A DNA stretch of 64,000 nucleotides, taken from positions 248,001 through 312,000 of the forward strand of contig NZ_JAHUTM010000001.1 of the NCBI RefSeq assembly GCF_019209905.1, read 5' to 3'. Positions 26,913 through 35,681 of this stretch are shown one piece after another. Position 1 is the stretch's first letter, and the number at the start of each line of letters is the position of its first letter. The notes under the pieces were generated by a model. It did not search any database and was not told where the DNA came from. It saw nothing but the letters and a program-made list of their open reading frames with translations. A program made the translations under genes and the position numbers. Source of the stretch: Corynebacterium sp. TAE3-ERU12. GTDB lineage: Bacteria > Actinomycetota > Actinomycetes > Mycobacteriales > Mycobacteriaceae.

Positions 26913-28340
26913 GTGAGTGTGTTACTCGTGGGTATGTCTCATCGGTCTGCGCCCGTGCCCGTCCTTGAACGGGTTACTGTTGGTGGGACCGAGCGTCCCG
27001 CTACCCTCAATCGGTTGATTAGCGAAGACGCCATTAATGAGGCCATGCTCGTGGCCACATGTAACCGCGTCGAGTACTACGTCACCTGTACCGGTTTCCA
27101 CGCAGGTCTGGCCGCCGTCATGGGCGAGATCATTGACCGCACCGGCTACGAGATGGACGACATCAGCCCGTACCTCTACATCCGCTACGCCGAGGGTGCC
27201 GCCGAGCATCTCTTCGCCGTCGCCAGTGGCCTGGAATCGATGGTCCTGGGCGAGCAGCAGATTATCGGCCAGATTCGCGCCGCCTACACCGAAGCTGATG
27301 AATGCGGCACCGCCGGTTCCGCTATCCACGATCTTGCGCAGCGGGCACTGCGCACCGGTAAGCGGGTACACACCGAAACCGGTATTGATGAGGCCGGCAC
27401 CTCGATGGTGTCGGTGGCGCTTACCGACGCTATCCGCACCCTGCAGACCGGCACTGAGCCCGATGCCTGCGACGCCCTGAACGGCCGTAATGCGGTTGTC
27501 CTCGGCGCCGGGGCGATGAGTTCATTGGCCGCAACCCATCTGGGCCGCTGCGGTATCGACAAGATCACCATCGCCAACCGCACCGTCAACCGCGCCCAGA
27601 CCCTTGCTGAGCACGCCATTGAGGCCGGTGTGGCTGCCGAAGGTATTGCCCTGGCCGATTATGTCAGCGCGCTTGCCGACGCAGATATCCTGATTTCTGC
27701 TACTGGCTCAGTTGGCCCTGTGGTCTCCCGGGAGCAGGTCGAAGCCGTCATGACTGTCCGGGGCACCCGCCCGCTGGCTGTGGTGGACCTGTCTATGCCG
27801 CGTGATGTCTCCGATGGTGTCGCCGAGATCCCCGGTGTCTCCCTGTTCGATATCGAGCACCTGCAGCTGCAGTCTCTCGACGAGCTAGACCAGGACGATG
27901 AGGCCGCCGCCCGCGCTATTGTTTCCGAGGAACTCAGCGCTTATCTCAACGCCCAGCGGGCAATGGAAGTCGCCCCCACGGTCAAGGCGTTGCGCCAGCG
28001 GGCCGGTGAGGTCGTCGCCGCTGAGCTGAGTCGCCTCGAGACCAAAACCCCGGATCTCAGCGACCGCGAACGCGCGGAAGTCACCCGCGCTGTCAACCGT
28101 GTTGTCGACAAGCTGCTGCATGTGCCGACCGTGCAGGTCAAGAAGCTTTCCGCCAGCCCTGGCGGCCCGTCGTATGCCGCCGCCTTGCAGCGCCTGTTTG
28201 ACCTTCCGCTCGACACTGCTGCGGGGCTGCATAGCGACACCGATATTCCAGCGGATCTCATGGTCACCGGCCGTATGGGAGAATTGTTGCTGCCCAATGA
28301 CAGCATCACTCGACCAGAGGCCGGAGGCTACCGTGTCTGA
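26913..28340 (+). CDS. hemA: Glutamyl-tRNA reductase
   Basis: First committed step of heme synthesis by the C5 pathway: reduces glutamyl-tRNA to glutamate-1-semialdehyde with NADPH. The catalytic Cys50 is in LVATCNRVEYY; the Rossmann domain begins at NAVVLGAGAMSSLAATHL, and a helical dimerisation domain follows. The GTG at 26913 gives 475 residues starting MSVLLVGMSHRSAP; the in-frame codons before it lie in the palindromic leader. Expression is often controlled by heme or iron in corynebacteria, but no clear DtxR or HrrA site was identified. It overlaps hemC by eight bases. Confidence 0.96.
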   Translation: MSVLLVGMSHRSAPVPVLERVTVGGTERPATLNRLISEDAINEAMLVATCNRVEYYVTCTGFHAGLAAVMGEIIDRTGYEMDDISPYLYIRYAEGAAEHLFAVASGLESMVLGEQQIIGQIRAAYTEADECGTAGSAIHDLAQRALRTGKRVHTETGIDEAGTSMVSVALTDAIRTLQTGTEPDACDALNGRNAVVLGAGAMSSLAATHLGRCGIDKITIANRTVNRAQTLAEHAIEAGVAAEGIALADYVSALADADILISATGSVGPVVSREQVEAVMTVRGTRPLAVVDLSMPRDVSDGVAEIPGVSLFDIEHLQLQSLDELDQDDEAAARAIVSEELSAYLNAQRAMEVAPTVKALRQRAGEVVAAELSRLETKTPDLSDRERAEVTRAVNRVVDKLLHVPTVQVKKLSASPGGPSYAAALQRLFDLPLDTAAGLHSDTDIPADLMVTGRMGELLLPNDSITRPEAGGYRV

Positions 28341-29271
28341 TTCGCGCGAAACGGACGCACAGCGCACTATTCGTATCGGCACCCGCGGCTCGGAACTGGC
28401 AATGACCCAGGCCGGGCACGTGCGCGATGCCCTTATCGCCAACGGGCACCCCGCCGAATTGGTGATTATCAAAACCGCTGGCGACCATAACCGCAATGAT
28501 CCGGTGCAGAAGATCGGCGTCGGTGTGTTCACCCAGGCGCTGCGTTTGGCTTTGCGCAATGGTGATTGCGACGTTGCGGTACACAGCTTTAAGGACTTGC
28601 CCACGGCTGGCGAAGCCGATCTCACCATCGCCGCGGTACCCCCGCGTGTCGATGCCCGCGAAGTATTGGTTTCGCGCAATAACGCCACCCTCCGAGAGCT
28701 TCCCGACGGTGCCGCGGTGGGTACCTCCGCGCCGCGCCGGGTCTCCCAGCTGCTTGCTATCCGCCCGGACCTGGACCTGCGCCCAGTGCGCGGCAATATC
28801 GACACCCGCATGAACCGGGTCCATGAAGATCTGGATGCGGTAGTGCTCGCCCGCGCTGGTTTAGAGCGCACCGGCCGTCTTAACCGGGCGGCGGAAAGCC
28901 TCGCTATCAGTGATGTTATGCCCGCCCCCGCCCAGGGCGCGTTGGCTGTGGAGTGCCGGAGCAGCGATTCGGAATTGGTTGCTGCCGTTGCCGAATTAGA
29001 TGATCCGCACTCCCATGCGCGAGCTGTGGCCGAACGGCAGGTTCTGGAAGTTTTGCAGGCTGGTTGCACTGCCCCGGTGGGTGCCTATGCACACGTAAAT
29101 GGGGGCGATGAATTGGTGTTGACCGCCGGCGTCTTCGCGATTGACGGCACAGCCGGTATCGTGCGCACCGCTACCGGAAATGTCCTTGAACCCGTTCAAC
29201 TGGGTACTCTCATTGGTCAACGTCTGCTTGAGGCAGGCGCCCATGAGGTCATGGGCGACACACTGCGCTGA
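28333..29271 (+). CDS. hemC: Porphobilinogen deaminase (hydroxymethylbilane synthase)
   Basis: Polymerises four porphobilinogens to hydroxymethylbilane. Seen: IRIGTRGSELAM at the N-terminus, VHSFKDLP with the catalytic Asp, the Arg-rich TSAPRRVSQL and RGNIDTR substrate site, and Cys245 in QAGCTAPVG, which carries the dipyrromethane cofactor. The GTG start with GGAGGC upstream gives 312 residues, normal for the family. It starts inside the 3' end of hemA, so the two are translationally linked. Confidence 0.96.
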   Translation: MSDSRETDAQRTIRIGTRGSELAMTQAGHVRDALIANGHPAELVIIKTAGDHNRNDPVQKIGVGVFTQALRLALRNGDCDVAVHSFKDLPTAGEADLTIAAVPPRVDAREVLVSRNNATLRELPDGAAVGTSAPRRVSQLLAIRPDLDLRPVRGNIDTRMNRVHEDLDAVVLARAGLERTGRLNRAAESLAISDVMPAPAQGALAVECRSSDSELVAAVAELDDPHSHARAVAERQVLEVLQAGCTAPVGAYAHVNGGDELVLTAGVFAIDGTAGIVRTATGNVLEPVQLGTLIGQRLLEAGAHEVMGDTLR

Positions 29272-29350
29272 CCGGCGCTGCCGATTTTCGTGGGCGCGAC
29301 ACCGCCCACCTTTGACCTAGTTTCCCCGAGAAGAGAAGTCGACACTGTTT

Positions 29351-31015
29351 ATGAGCACCGACCGCACCACGCCCGCAGGGCGCATCCTGTTCGTCGGCGC
29401 TGGTCCGGGCAACCCGGACTTGCTCACCCTGCGTGCCCGTGAGGTCCTCGAACATACCGCGATCGCCTATATCGACGAGGCGGTCCTCAGTGGTGTGCGC
29501 GGGCTTGTAGCAGCCGAACTTCCTGTCCCGGCCGCTAAACTCGACGCCGCCGAGCAGGAATACGAGCGCCTCTGTGAAGAAGCCAAGGCCTCTGGTGCCC
29601 GACGCAAACCCCCGCGCCCACCGAAGCCGACCGCTGCGGAACTGCGTCAACCACTAGAAACCGCAGATGAGATGTGCGCGGCGATGGTTGCCGAGGCACA
29701 AGCGGGCCACGATGTGATCCGTCTCGTTGCGGGCAATCCGCTCACCAATGACGATGTGCTCGCCGAGATCAATGCTGTTGCCCGCAGCGGTGTGGAATTC
29801 CAGATCGTGCCCGGCATGTCCGTGCCGTCCACAGTGCCAGCGTTCGCCGGCATCGCCCTGGGGTCGACCTACACCGAAACCGATCTTGCCCGCGCTGACC
29901 TGGACTGGGATGAACTGGCCAGCGCCCCGCAGCCGCTGGTGCTGCAGGCCGTTGCTGATGACCTCGGCGCTATCGTCGGTGAGCTGTCCTCGCGTGGGTT
30001 GTCGAAGAACCTGCCGGCCTCGGTCACCGTGCACGGCACCACCCGGCTGCAGCGCACCTACGACGTCACCCTGGGCACGCTCGCCCAGCTCGACGGGGAT
30101 CTCACCGGCCCGCTGGTAGTCACCTTGGGCAAGGGCGTCGATGACCGTTCGAAGTATTCCTGGTGGGAAAACCGGGCCCTGTACAGCTGGAATGTGCTGG
30201 TGCCGCGCGCTAAGGCCCAGGCCGGCCCGATGAGCGCCCGCCTGGCCGCCCACGGCGCCATCCCGGTAGAAGTGCCGACAATCTCCATTGAGCCGCCGCG
30301 TAGCCCCGCCCAGATGGAGCGCGCCATTAAGGGCCTCATTGACGGCTCCTACCAGTGGGTTGTGTTCACTTCTGTCAATGCGGTGCACGCCGTGTGGGAC
30401 AAACTCACCGAATTTGGTCTGGACGCCCGCGGTTTCGCCGGTATCCGCATCGCTGCGGTGGGCAATAAGACCGCTGAAGCCATTAGGGAACTCGGAATTG
30501 TGCCGGAGTTGCTTCCCGACGAAACCCGCCAGAATGCCGCAGGCATTGTTGACGTATTCCCCGAATTCATCGAGGGCATGGACCCGGTCAACCGGGTGCT
30601 GCTGCCGCGGGCCGATATCGGCACCGATGTGCTCGTCGACGGTCTTGTGGACCTCGGTTGGGAAGTTGATGACGTCACCGCTTACCGCACCGTGCGCGCC
30701 GCCCCGCCCAGCGCTGATATTCGCGACATGATCAAAACAGGCGGTTTCGACGCCGTGTGCTTCACCTCCTCCTCAACGGTGAAGAACCTCGTCGGCATCG
30801 CCGGTAAGCCACATGCGCGCACCATCATCGCCTGCATCGGGCCGATGGCTGCGGCCACCGCCCGCGAGTACGGGCTGCGCGTGGATGTGCAGCCCGAACG
30901 CGCCACGGTGCCGGATTTGGTCGACGCCTTGGCCGAGCACGTGGCACAGCTGCGGGCGGCCGGTCAGCTGCCTCCGCCGCGGAAGAAGCGACGTCGCAAA
31001 GCGGCAAACAAGTAG
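29351..31015 (+). CDS. hemD: Uroporphyrinogen-III synthase fused to a degenerate SUMT-like domain
   Basis: A 554-residue fusion. The C-terminal half (from about residue 270, WNVLVPRAKAQAG) is uroporphyrinogen-III synthase, which cyclises hydroxymethylbilane. The N-terminal half has the fold of uroporphyrinogen-III C-methyltransferase, with the SAM-binding VGAGPGNPDLLTLRA, but its GGDPFVFGRGGEE-type active-site motif is changed to AGNPLTNDDVLAEI, so methyltransferase activity is doubtful. A Lys/Arg-rich tail ends the protein. Actinobacterial hem operons commonly carry this fusion. It lies 79 bases after hemC. Confidence 0.92.
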   Translation: MSTDRTTPAGRILFVGAGPGNPDLLTLRAREVLEHTAIAYIDEAVLSGVRGLVAAELPVPAAKLDAAEQEYERLCEEAKASGARRKPPRPPKPTAAELRQPLETADEMCAAMVAEAQAGHDVIRLVAGNPLTNDDVLAEINAVARSGVEFQIVPGMSVPSTVPAFAGIALGSTYTETDLARADLDWDELASAPQPLVLQAVADDLGAIVGELSSRGLSKNLPASVTVHGTTRLQRTYDVTLGTLAQLDGDLTGPLVVTLGKGVDDRSKYSWWENRALYSWNVLVPRAKAQAGPMSARLAAHGAIPVEVPTISIEPPRSPAQMERAIKGLIDGSYQWVVFTSVNAVHAVWDKLTEFGLDARGFAGIRIAAVGNKTAEAIRELGIVPELLPDETRQNAAGIVDVFPEFIEGMDPVNRVLLPRADIGTDVLVDGLVDLGWEVDDVTAYRTVRAAPPSADIRDMIKTGGFDAVCFTSSSTVKNLVGIAGKPHARTIIACIGPMAAATAREYGLRVDVQPERATVPDLVDALAEHVAQLRAAGQLPPPRKKRRRKAANK

Positions 31016-31022
31016 TGGGCCG

Positions 31023-31028
31023 TATCGT
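31023..31028 (+). promoter_or_regulatory. Predicted -10 giving a leaderless hemB transcript
   Basis: TATCGT seven bases before the ATG at 31036. It lies just after the hemD stop, so hemB and the genes after it could be transcribed independently. Confidence 0.4.
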
Positions 31029-31035
31029 GGTGGGC

Positions 31036-32061
31036 ATGAGTCAGTCCGCCGCACAGCCTGTACCAACCCCAGTACGTCGCCCTCGTCGGCTGCGTACCAC
31101 CCCGGTGATGCGCCGCATGGTCGCCGAGACCACCATCACCCCAGCGCAGCTCATCCTGCCGATGTTCGTCGCCGACGGCATTGACCAGCCGGCGCCGATC
31201 AGCTCGCTGCCTGGGGTCGTGCAGCACACCGAGGCCTCCCTCATCGAAGCGGTCCGCGAAGCCATCAGCGTCGGAATCGCCTGCGTGGACCTATTCGGTG
31301 TGCCCCGCGCCGCAGATAAAGACGGCGTCGGCAGCGGCGCGAGCGACCCGAACGGAATCCTCAACCGCGCTATCGCCGCACTGCGCGCCGAATTCGGCAA
31401 TGACGTGCTGATTATGGCCGATACCTGCCTGGATGAGTTCACCGACCACGGCCACTGCGGCGTGCTAGTAACCAACGACCGCGGTGAAACCATCGTCGAT
31501 AATGACGCCACCCTGGTGCGCTACCAGGAAATGGCAGTAGCCCAGGCCGAAGCAGGCGCCCACATCATCAGCCCCTCAGGAATGATGGATGGCCAGATCG
31601 CCGCCATCCGCGCCGCCCTCGACGCCGCCGGGCACCAGGACGTGGCCATCATGGCCTACTCCGCGAAATACGCCTCCGCCTTCTACGGGCCATTCCGCGA
31701 AGCCGTCGGAAGTTCCCTCGAAGGTGACCGCCGCACCTACCAGCAGGACAGCGCTAACCGACGTGAAGCCCTGCTCGAAGTCGAGCTGGACATCAATGAA
31801 GGCGCGGACTTTGTGATGGTCAAACCGGCCATGGCATACCTTGATGTGCTGCGCGAAGTCGCAGACGCATCCCCGGTGCCGGTGGCCGCCTACCAAGTCT
31901 CCGGTGAATACGCCATGATCCACGCCGCCGGGGAACGCGGCTGGATCGACCGCGACGCCGCAATGATGGAAGCCATCCTGTCTATCCGCCGCGCCGGCGC
32001 CGACCAGGTGCTGACCTATGCTGCGGTAGACATTGCTCGACGACTTGGAGAACAGCAGTAG
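31036..32061 (+). CDS. hemB: Delta-aminolevulinic acid dehydratase (porphobilinogen synthase)
   Basis: Condenses two aminolevulinates to porphobilinogen. Schiff-base Lys residues are in MAYSAKYASAFYGP and FVMVKPAMAYL. The metal-site segment is TCLDEFTDHGHCG: Cys131 and Cys141 are kept while the middle Cys of the three-Cys zinc site is Asp133, a hybrid form. The ATG at 31036 (341 residues) is preferred over the GTG at 31015, which overlaps the hemD stop, because of the -10 element seven bases upstream; the longer form cannot be excluded. Confidence 0.94.
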   Translation: MSQSAAQPVPTPVRRPRRLRTTPVMRRMVAETTITPAQLILPMFVADGIDQPAPISSLPGVVQHTEASLIEAVREAISVGIACVDLFGVPRAADKDGVGSGASDPNGILNRAIAALRAEFGNDVLIMADTCLDEFTDHGHCGVLVTNDRGETIVDNDATLVRYQEMAVAQAEAGAHIISPSGMMDGQIAAIRAALDAAGHQDVAIMAYSAKYASAFYGPFREAVGSSLEGDRRTYQQDSANRREALLEVELDINEGADFVMVKPAMAYLDVLREVADASPVPVAAYQVSGEYAMIHAAGERGWIDRDAAMMEAILSIRRAGADQVLTYAAVDIARRLGEQQ

Positions 32062-32660
32062 TGACCACTCCGAATAAGGCAACCACCCACCCGCCAGAAC
32101 AAATCGTCGGCGCCCGCCAAGCCTGGCTGGCCACCTGCGCGCTACAGACCGTGGCCGCTATCGTCACCTCGGTCTTAATATTCATCGACCCTGGTCACCT
32201 CATGGACAACGTCTCGCAAACCCCATGGATGAATGACTCCATCGGGGCACTAGACAGCGCCGACCTGGTGATGGTTGCCCAAACCGGGGCGGTTTTCCAG
32301 TTCCTGTTCATCGCCATCGTCGCAGGTGTTTTCGCGTGGCTGACCACCATGGTCAACCGAGGCGCGAACTGGGCGCGCATTGTGCTCATCGGCGCCAGCT
32401 TCTACCTCATCTTCAACACGCTCATGCTGTTGCTCGGTGCCGATACCGGCACCGGCGGGCCGGTGTGGTTGCGCTACGCCGAAAGTGCCCTCACCGTCGC
32501 CTCCGCATGTGCCGCCGCCGCAGGTCTTGTCCTGGCCTCTGCCAAGCAGTCCCAGCAGTGGTGTACCGGCCCATTGAAGCCCAAAGACACCCCGAAAACC
32601 GCCGCCGCGCAGAAGGACACCGCGCAGAAGGACTCCGCGCAGAAGGACTCCGAAAAATGA
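32061..32660 (+). CDS. Small membrane protein of the hem cluster (A)
   Basis: A 199-residue protein with four predicted membrane helices (about residues 24-42, 72-93, 107-123 and 138-158) and a Lys/Gln/Asp-rich cytoplasmic tail containing AQKDT/S repeats. No named domain is recognised. The GTG start shares one base with the hemB stop and its end overlaps the next gene as ATGA, so it is translationally linked on both sides. Together with the next gene and the degenerate ATPase it forms a tight membrane-protein unit inserted between hemB and hemL. Confidence 0.85.
   Translation: MTTPNKATTHPPEQIVGARQAWLATCALQTVAAIVTSVLIFIDPGHLMDNVSQTPWMNDSIGALDSADLVMVAQTGAVFQFLFIAIVAGVFAWLTTMVNRGANWARIVLIGASFYLIFNTLMLLLGADTGTGGPVWLRYAESALTVASACAAAAGLVLASAKQSQQWCTGPLKPKDTPKTAAAQKDTAQKDSAQKDSEK
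32607..32651 (+). repeat. Three 15-base tandem repeats at the 3' end of the membrane protein gene
   Basis: GCGCAGAAGGACACC followed by two copies of GCGCAGAAGGACTCC, encoding AQKDT-AQKDS-AQKDS. The GAAGGA of the last unit lies about 12 bases before the next start codon and may serve as its ribosome binding site. Confidence 0.95.
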
Positions 32661-33043
32661 CGAAACCCCCGCAGGCGCACAGCCCCGCCCGGCCATCCTG
32701 GTACTGGCTGCTGATGATCGGTGCGCTCGCCCAGGTTGCCGTCGGTGCGGCGTTATTGACCCTCGACCGCTCCAGCGCCCCGGCCCGCACCGCCCAAGAC
32801 ATCCTGATTGTCGGCATCGTGGGGCTCATCGTCGGCTTCGTCATTGTTGCCGCCATCCCGAATGCGGACACCACCAAGGCCCGCCGCATGGTCATTCTCA
32901 CCGCCCTTGCCGTGGTTATTGTGGTCACCGCTTTTGGCATGATCACCCGCGCGGTGCAACCGTGGGCTGCGGTGCCCTTCGTCCTGATGACCATGGGCTC
33001 AGTGACGCTCTATAACTACATGCGCTCCCCGTACCGGAATTAA
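32657..33043 (+). CDS. Small membrane protein of the hem cluster (B)
   Basis: A 128-residue protein with four hydrophobic segments (about 16-35, 48-67, 78-95 and 101-119) and short polar ends. I recognise no family. The start overlaps the stop of gene A (ATGA), and the degenerate ATPase gene starts four bases after its end. This packing points to a shared role in the membrane, possibly linked to heme or its precursors, but the function is unknown. Confidence 0.85.
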   Translation: MTKPPQAHSPARPSWYWLLMIGALAQVAVGAALLTLDRSSAPARTAQDILIVGIVGLIVGFVIVAAIPNADTTKARRMVILTALAVVIVVTAFGMITRAVQPWAAVPFVLMTMGSVTLYNYMRSPYRN

Positions 33044-33047
33044 GCCA

Positions 33048-35681
33048 ATGGGAACAAGTACTGAAAAAACCAAAGGTGAACGCGAACTTGATGCGCGCGT
33101 CGAAGAGCTAGAACGCATCGACGAGCGCGTCAGCGTCGCCATCGCCGAGGCCAAAGCAGCCGCCCGCAAAATCCGCTCGCCCCGCAGAGACAGCGAGGAC
33201 GAGTCAGCGCAGGAACGCCTCGCCCGACGTTTCGGCACCTCCCGTACTTCCTTCGGCATGGTCGTCACCGGTATGACCGAAGCCATGGACGCCGCCGCGG
33301 CCGAAGAAGCCCTTCAGGAAATCCCTGGGGTCACCGCCACTGTTGTCTACGACACCGGGCGGGCCTGGATTACCGCCCCCGACGTCGTCACCCCCGATCA
33401 GCTCATCGACGTTCTCGATGAACAAGGCCTCACCGCCTACCTGACCCGGTCCTCGCTGCGTCGGCGCGCCACCCGACTAGATACCAAACCGCGCCGTCGG
33501 CCTGCGGTACCCGCCGCCGCCCAGCAGCTCGCCGCCGACCGCACCCGGCGTCAGGAAGCGGCGCTGCGGGAAGCCTCCGGTGGGGGAGAGGTGCTCTTCA
33601 CCGCCCGCGAGCTGGTCACCCGGCTGCGCTTCATTGTGTCGCTGATTCTGACCATCCCTGTTATCGCACTGTCGTTGTACTCAAAGTGGCAATTCGACGG
33701 TTGGCAATTCGTGGTCGCCGGGCTGTCCACGGTGGTTGTGCTCTGGGGTGCGTGGCCGTTCCACCGCGCCATGGTCGGTGCGCTACGGCGCAATATGTCG
33801 GCCCTGGATGAGGCCTCCGCAGTTGCCATCCTGGGCGCATGGTTGTGGTCGATGGGGCAGTTGGTATTCACCGACGCACGCCATTTCGGCTTCCATAATG
33901 AACCCACCTGGTTCGCCTTTAACTACGACCGCTCAATATCTGGCGAACTGTTCTTCGACGTGGCCTGCGGGGTGACCGTGCTGCTGCTCGGTGGCCGCCT
34001 GCTCACCCGCTATAACCGGGTGCGTTCCGGCGCGCTGATTCGGGCACTGCGGATTCCCTCGGATCGGGTTGTCACCGTGGTCCGTAAATCCGGCCCCAGC
34101 GCTAAGCCCCGCAAGCGCCGGGTCACCATTTCCGAACTCAATATCGGCGAGGACCTGCTGGTCCCACCCGGGCAGATCATCCCCGTCGACGGCGCTGTTA
34201 TCGGTGGTTCGTCCCCGGTGGATGCTTCCCTCGTCGGCGGCTCCCCGGAACCGGAGGAAGTCAAGGTCGGTTCCAAGGTGTGGGCCGGCAGCGTCAACCA
34301 CGGGGCCACACTGAAAATCCGTGTCCACCGCACTGGCTCGAAGACCCGCGCGGCGATGCTGCTGCGCTGGGTGCGCCGCGCTATCCGCGAAGAAGACGCC
34401 GCGCACCAGACCGCGGTGCGCGCCGCCTCCACCCTGGTGCCCGTCGCGCTGGGCCTGGCCGTGGTTGCTTTCGGTGTGTGGTGGCTTATCACCGGGACCC
34501 CCGGCGGTGCGTTCTCGGTGGCGCTATCGACCCTGGCGTGTGTGGCCCCGGTGGCCCTGGCTATGTCTACCTCCATCGTGCTGCGCCTGGGCATCCTCGC
34601 CGGTGCGCATGAAGGCATCCTGCTGCGTAATGCGGAGACAGTACGCACCCTGGCGGAGGCTAATGCGGTGATGTTCAACCGCGTCGGCACGCTGACTGAG
34701 GGCGAAATGCATGTGGTCACCATCGCCCCGGCGCCCGGGGAGAACCCCGAATTGGTGTTGCGTGTTGCTGGCGCGTTGGTGATGGAATCAGATCACCCCA
34801 CCTCGATGGCGATTGTGAAGGCTTGCCGCCAGGCCCGCGATGCGGATTCCACCAGCGATGGCATCCCGCACTGGATTGAGATCCGGCAGGCCACCATCAC
34901 CGATAGTGGTTCCTTTACCGGCCAGGTGGATATTCCCGTCCAGCATGCCGACGGTTCGGTGGACCTGCGCACGGTAGAAGCCAGCATTTGGCGTCCCCGT
35001 GACCTCACCGCCCTCGATGAGCGCACCGCAGTAGCTGCCCTATCCGGTGGCACGCCGCTGGTGGTGTCCTGGCGCGGCAAGACCCGGGGTGTCATCACCG
35101 TGGCCCAGGAGGTCAAACCCGACGCTGTCGACGCCGTCGATGAGCTTGAAGCAATGGGTGTGGACACCATCATGATCACCCGTGATGCTTATCCGGTGGC
35201 CCGCCGGCTGGCGGACCGGCTGGGTATTTCCCGTGTCATGGCTGGTGTGGTGCCCTCCCAGAAGGCCGGTGCGGTGCGCACTATTCGTTCCGGTGGTGAG
35301 ACTGTCGTCATGGTCGGCGGCGCTGATGTGTCCGATTCACTGCGGGTGGCCGATATTGGGCTGCTGATGGATGATGACGATTCGGCGGCAACCCGCGACC
35401 TCAACAGCACCGATGTGGTGTCGCTGCGCAAGACTGTGTGCAGTGTGCCGCAGGCAATTGTGTTGGCCCGCAAGATCCGCGCCACGATGGATTCCAATAT
35501 CCTCATCGCCTGGATTTATAACGTGGTGGCGCTGGTGGCGTCGGTATGCGGGCTGTTGCCGCCGTTGATGGCGGCGGTATCGATGGTGGCTGCCGGACTC
35601 TGGATTGAGTGGCGTTCACGCTGGATGCAGCGGCGTCGGTTGGCCCCGTTGTCCGGGCCTTCCCTACCATGGGGGTCGTGA
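33048..35681 (+). CDS. Degenerate heavy-metal P-type ATPase homologue (pseudo-enzyme)
   Basis: An 877-residue intact reading frame with P1B-ATPase architecture: a charged N-terminal region, an HMA-like domain (about 67-135), membrane helices from 191, actuator-like, phosphorylation-like and nucleotide-binding-like regions, and a C-terminal membrane pair. The key motifs are altered. The HMA metal site reads GMTEAMD with no Cys. The TGE loop is VGGSPE. The membrane CPC is CVAP (498-501). The phosphorylation motif DKTGT is NRVGT, with Asn544 in place of the phosphorylated Asp. TGDN is TRDA (711-714). GDGxND is GGADVSD (757-763). Only the HP motif (SDHP, 581-584) is kept. ATP-driven metal transport is therefore very unlikely. 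hemL overlaps its end by four bases. Confidence 0.88.
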   Translation: MGTSTEKTKGERELDARVEELERIDERVSVAIAEAKAAARKIRSPRRDSEDESAQERLARRFGTSRTSFGMVVTGMTEAMDAAAAEEALQEIPGVTATVVYDTGRAWITAPDVVTPDQLIDVLDEQGLTAYLTRSSLRRRATRLDTKPRRRPAVPAAAQQLAADRTRRQEAALREASGGGEVLFTARELVTRLRFIVSLILTIPVIALSLYSKWQFDGWQFVVAGLSTVVVLWGAWPFHRAMVGALRRNMSALDEASAVAILGAWLWSMGQLVFTDARHFGFHNEPTWFAFNYDRSISGELFFDVACGVTVLLLGGRLLTRYNRVRSGALIRALRIPSDRVVTVVRKSGPSAKPRKRRVTISELNIGEDLLVPPGQIIPVDGAVIGGSSPVDASLVGGSPEPEEVKVGSKVWAGSVNHGATLKIRVHRTGSKTRAAMLLRWVRRAIREEDAAHQTAVRAASTLVPVALGLAVVAFGVWWLITGTPGGAFSVALSTLACVAPVALAMSTSIVLRLGILAGAHEGILLRNAETVRTLAEANAVMFNRVGTLTEGEMHVVTIAPAPGENPELVLRVAGALVMESDHPTSMAIVKACRQARDADSTSDGIPHWIEIRQATITDSGSFTGQVDIPVQHADGSVDLRTVEASIWRPRDLTALDERTAVAALSGGTPLVVSWRGKTRGVITVAQEVKPDAVDAVDELEAMGVDTIMITRDAYPVARRLADRLGISRVMAGVVPSQKAGAVRTIRSGGETVVMVGGADVSDSLRVADIGLLMDDDDSAATRDLNSTDVVSLRKTVCSVPQAIVLARKIRATMDSNILIAWIYNVVALVASVCGLLPPLMAAVSMVAAGLWIEWRSRWMQRRRLAPLSGPSLPWGS

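Noticed and set aside
33048..35681. Functional copper or zinc exporting ATPase
   Set aside because: The phosphorylated Asp, the CPC motif and the HMA Cys pair are all absent.
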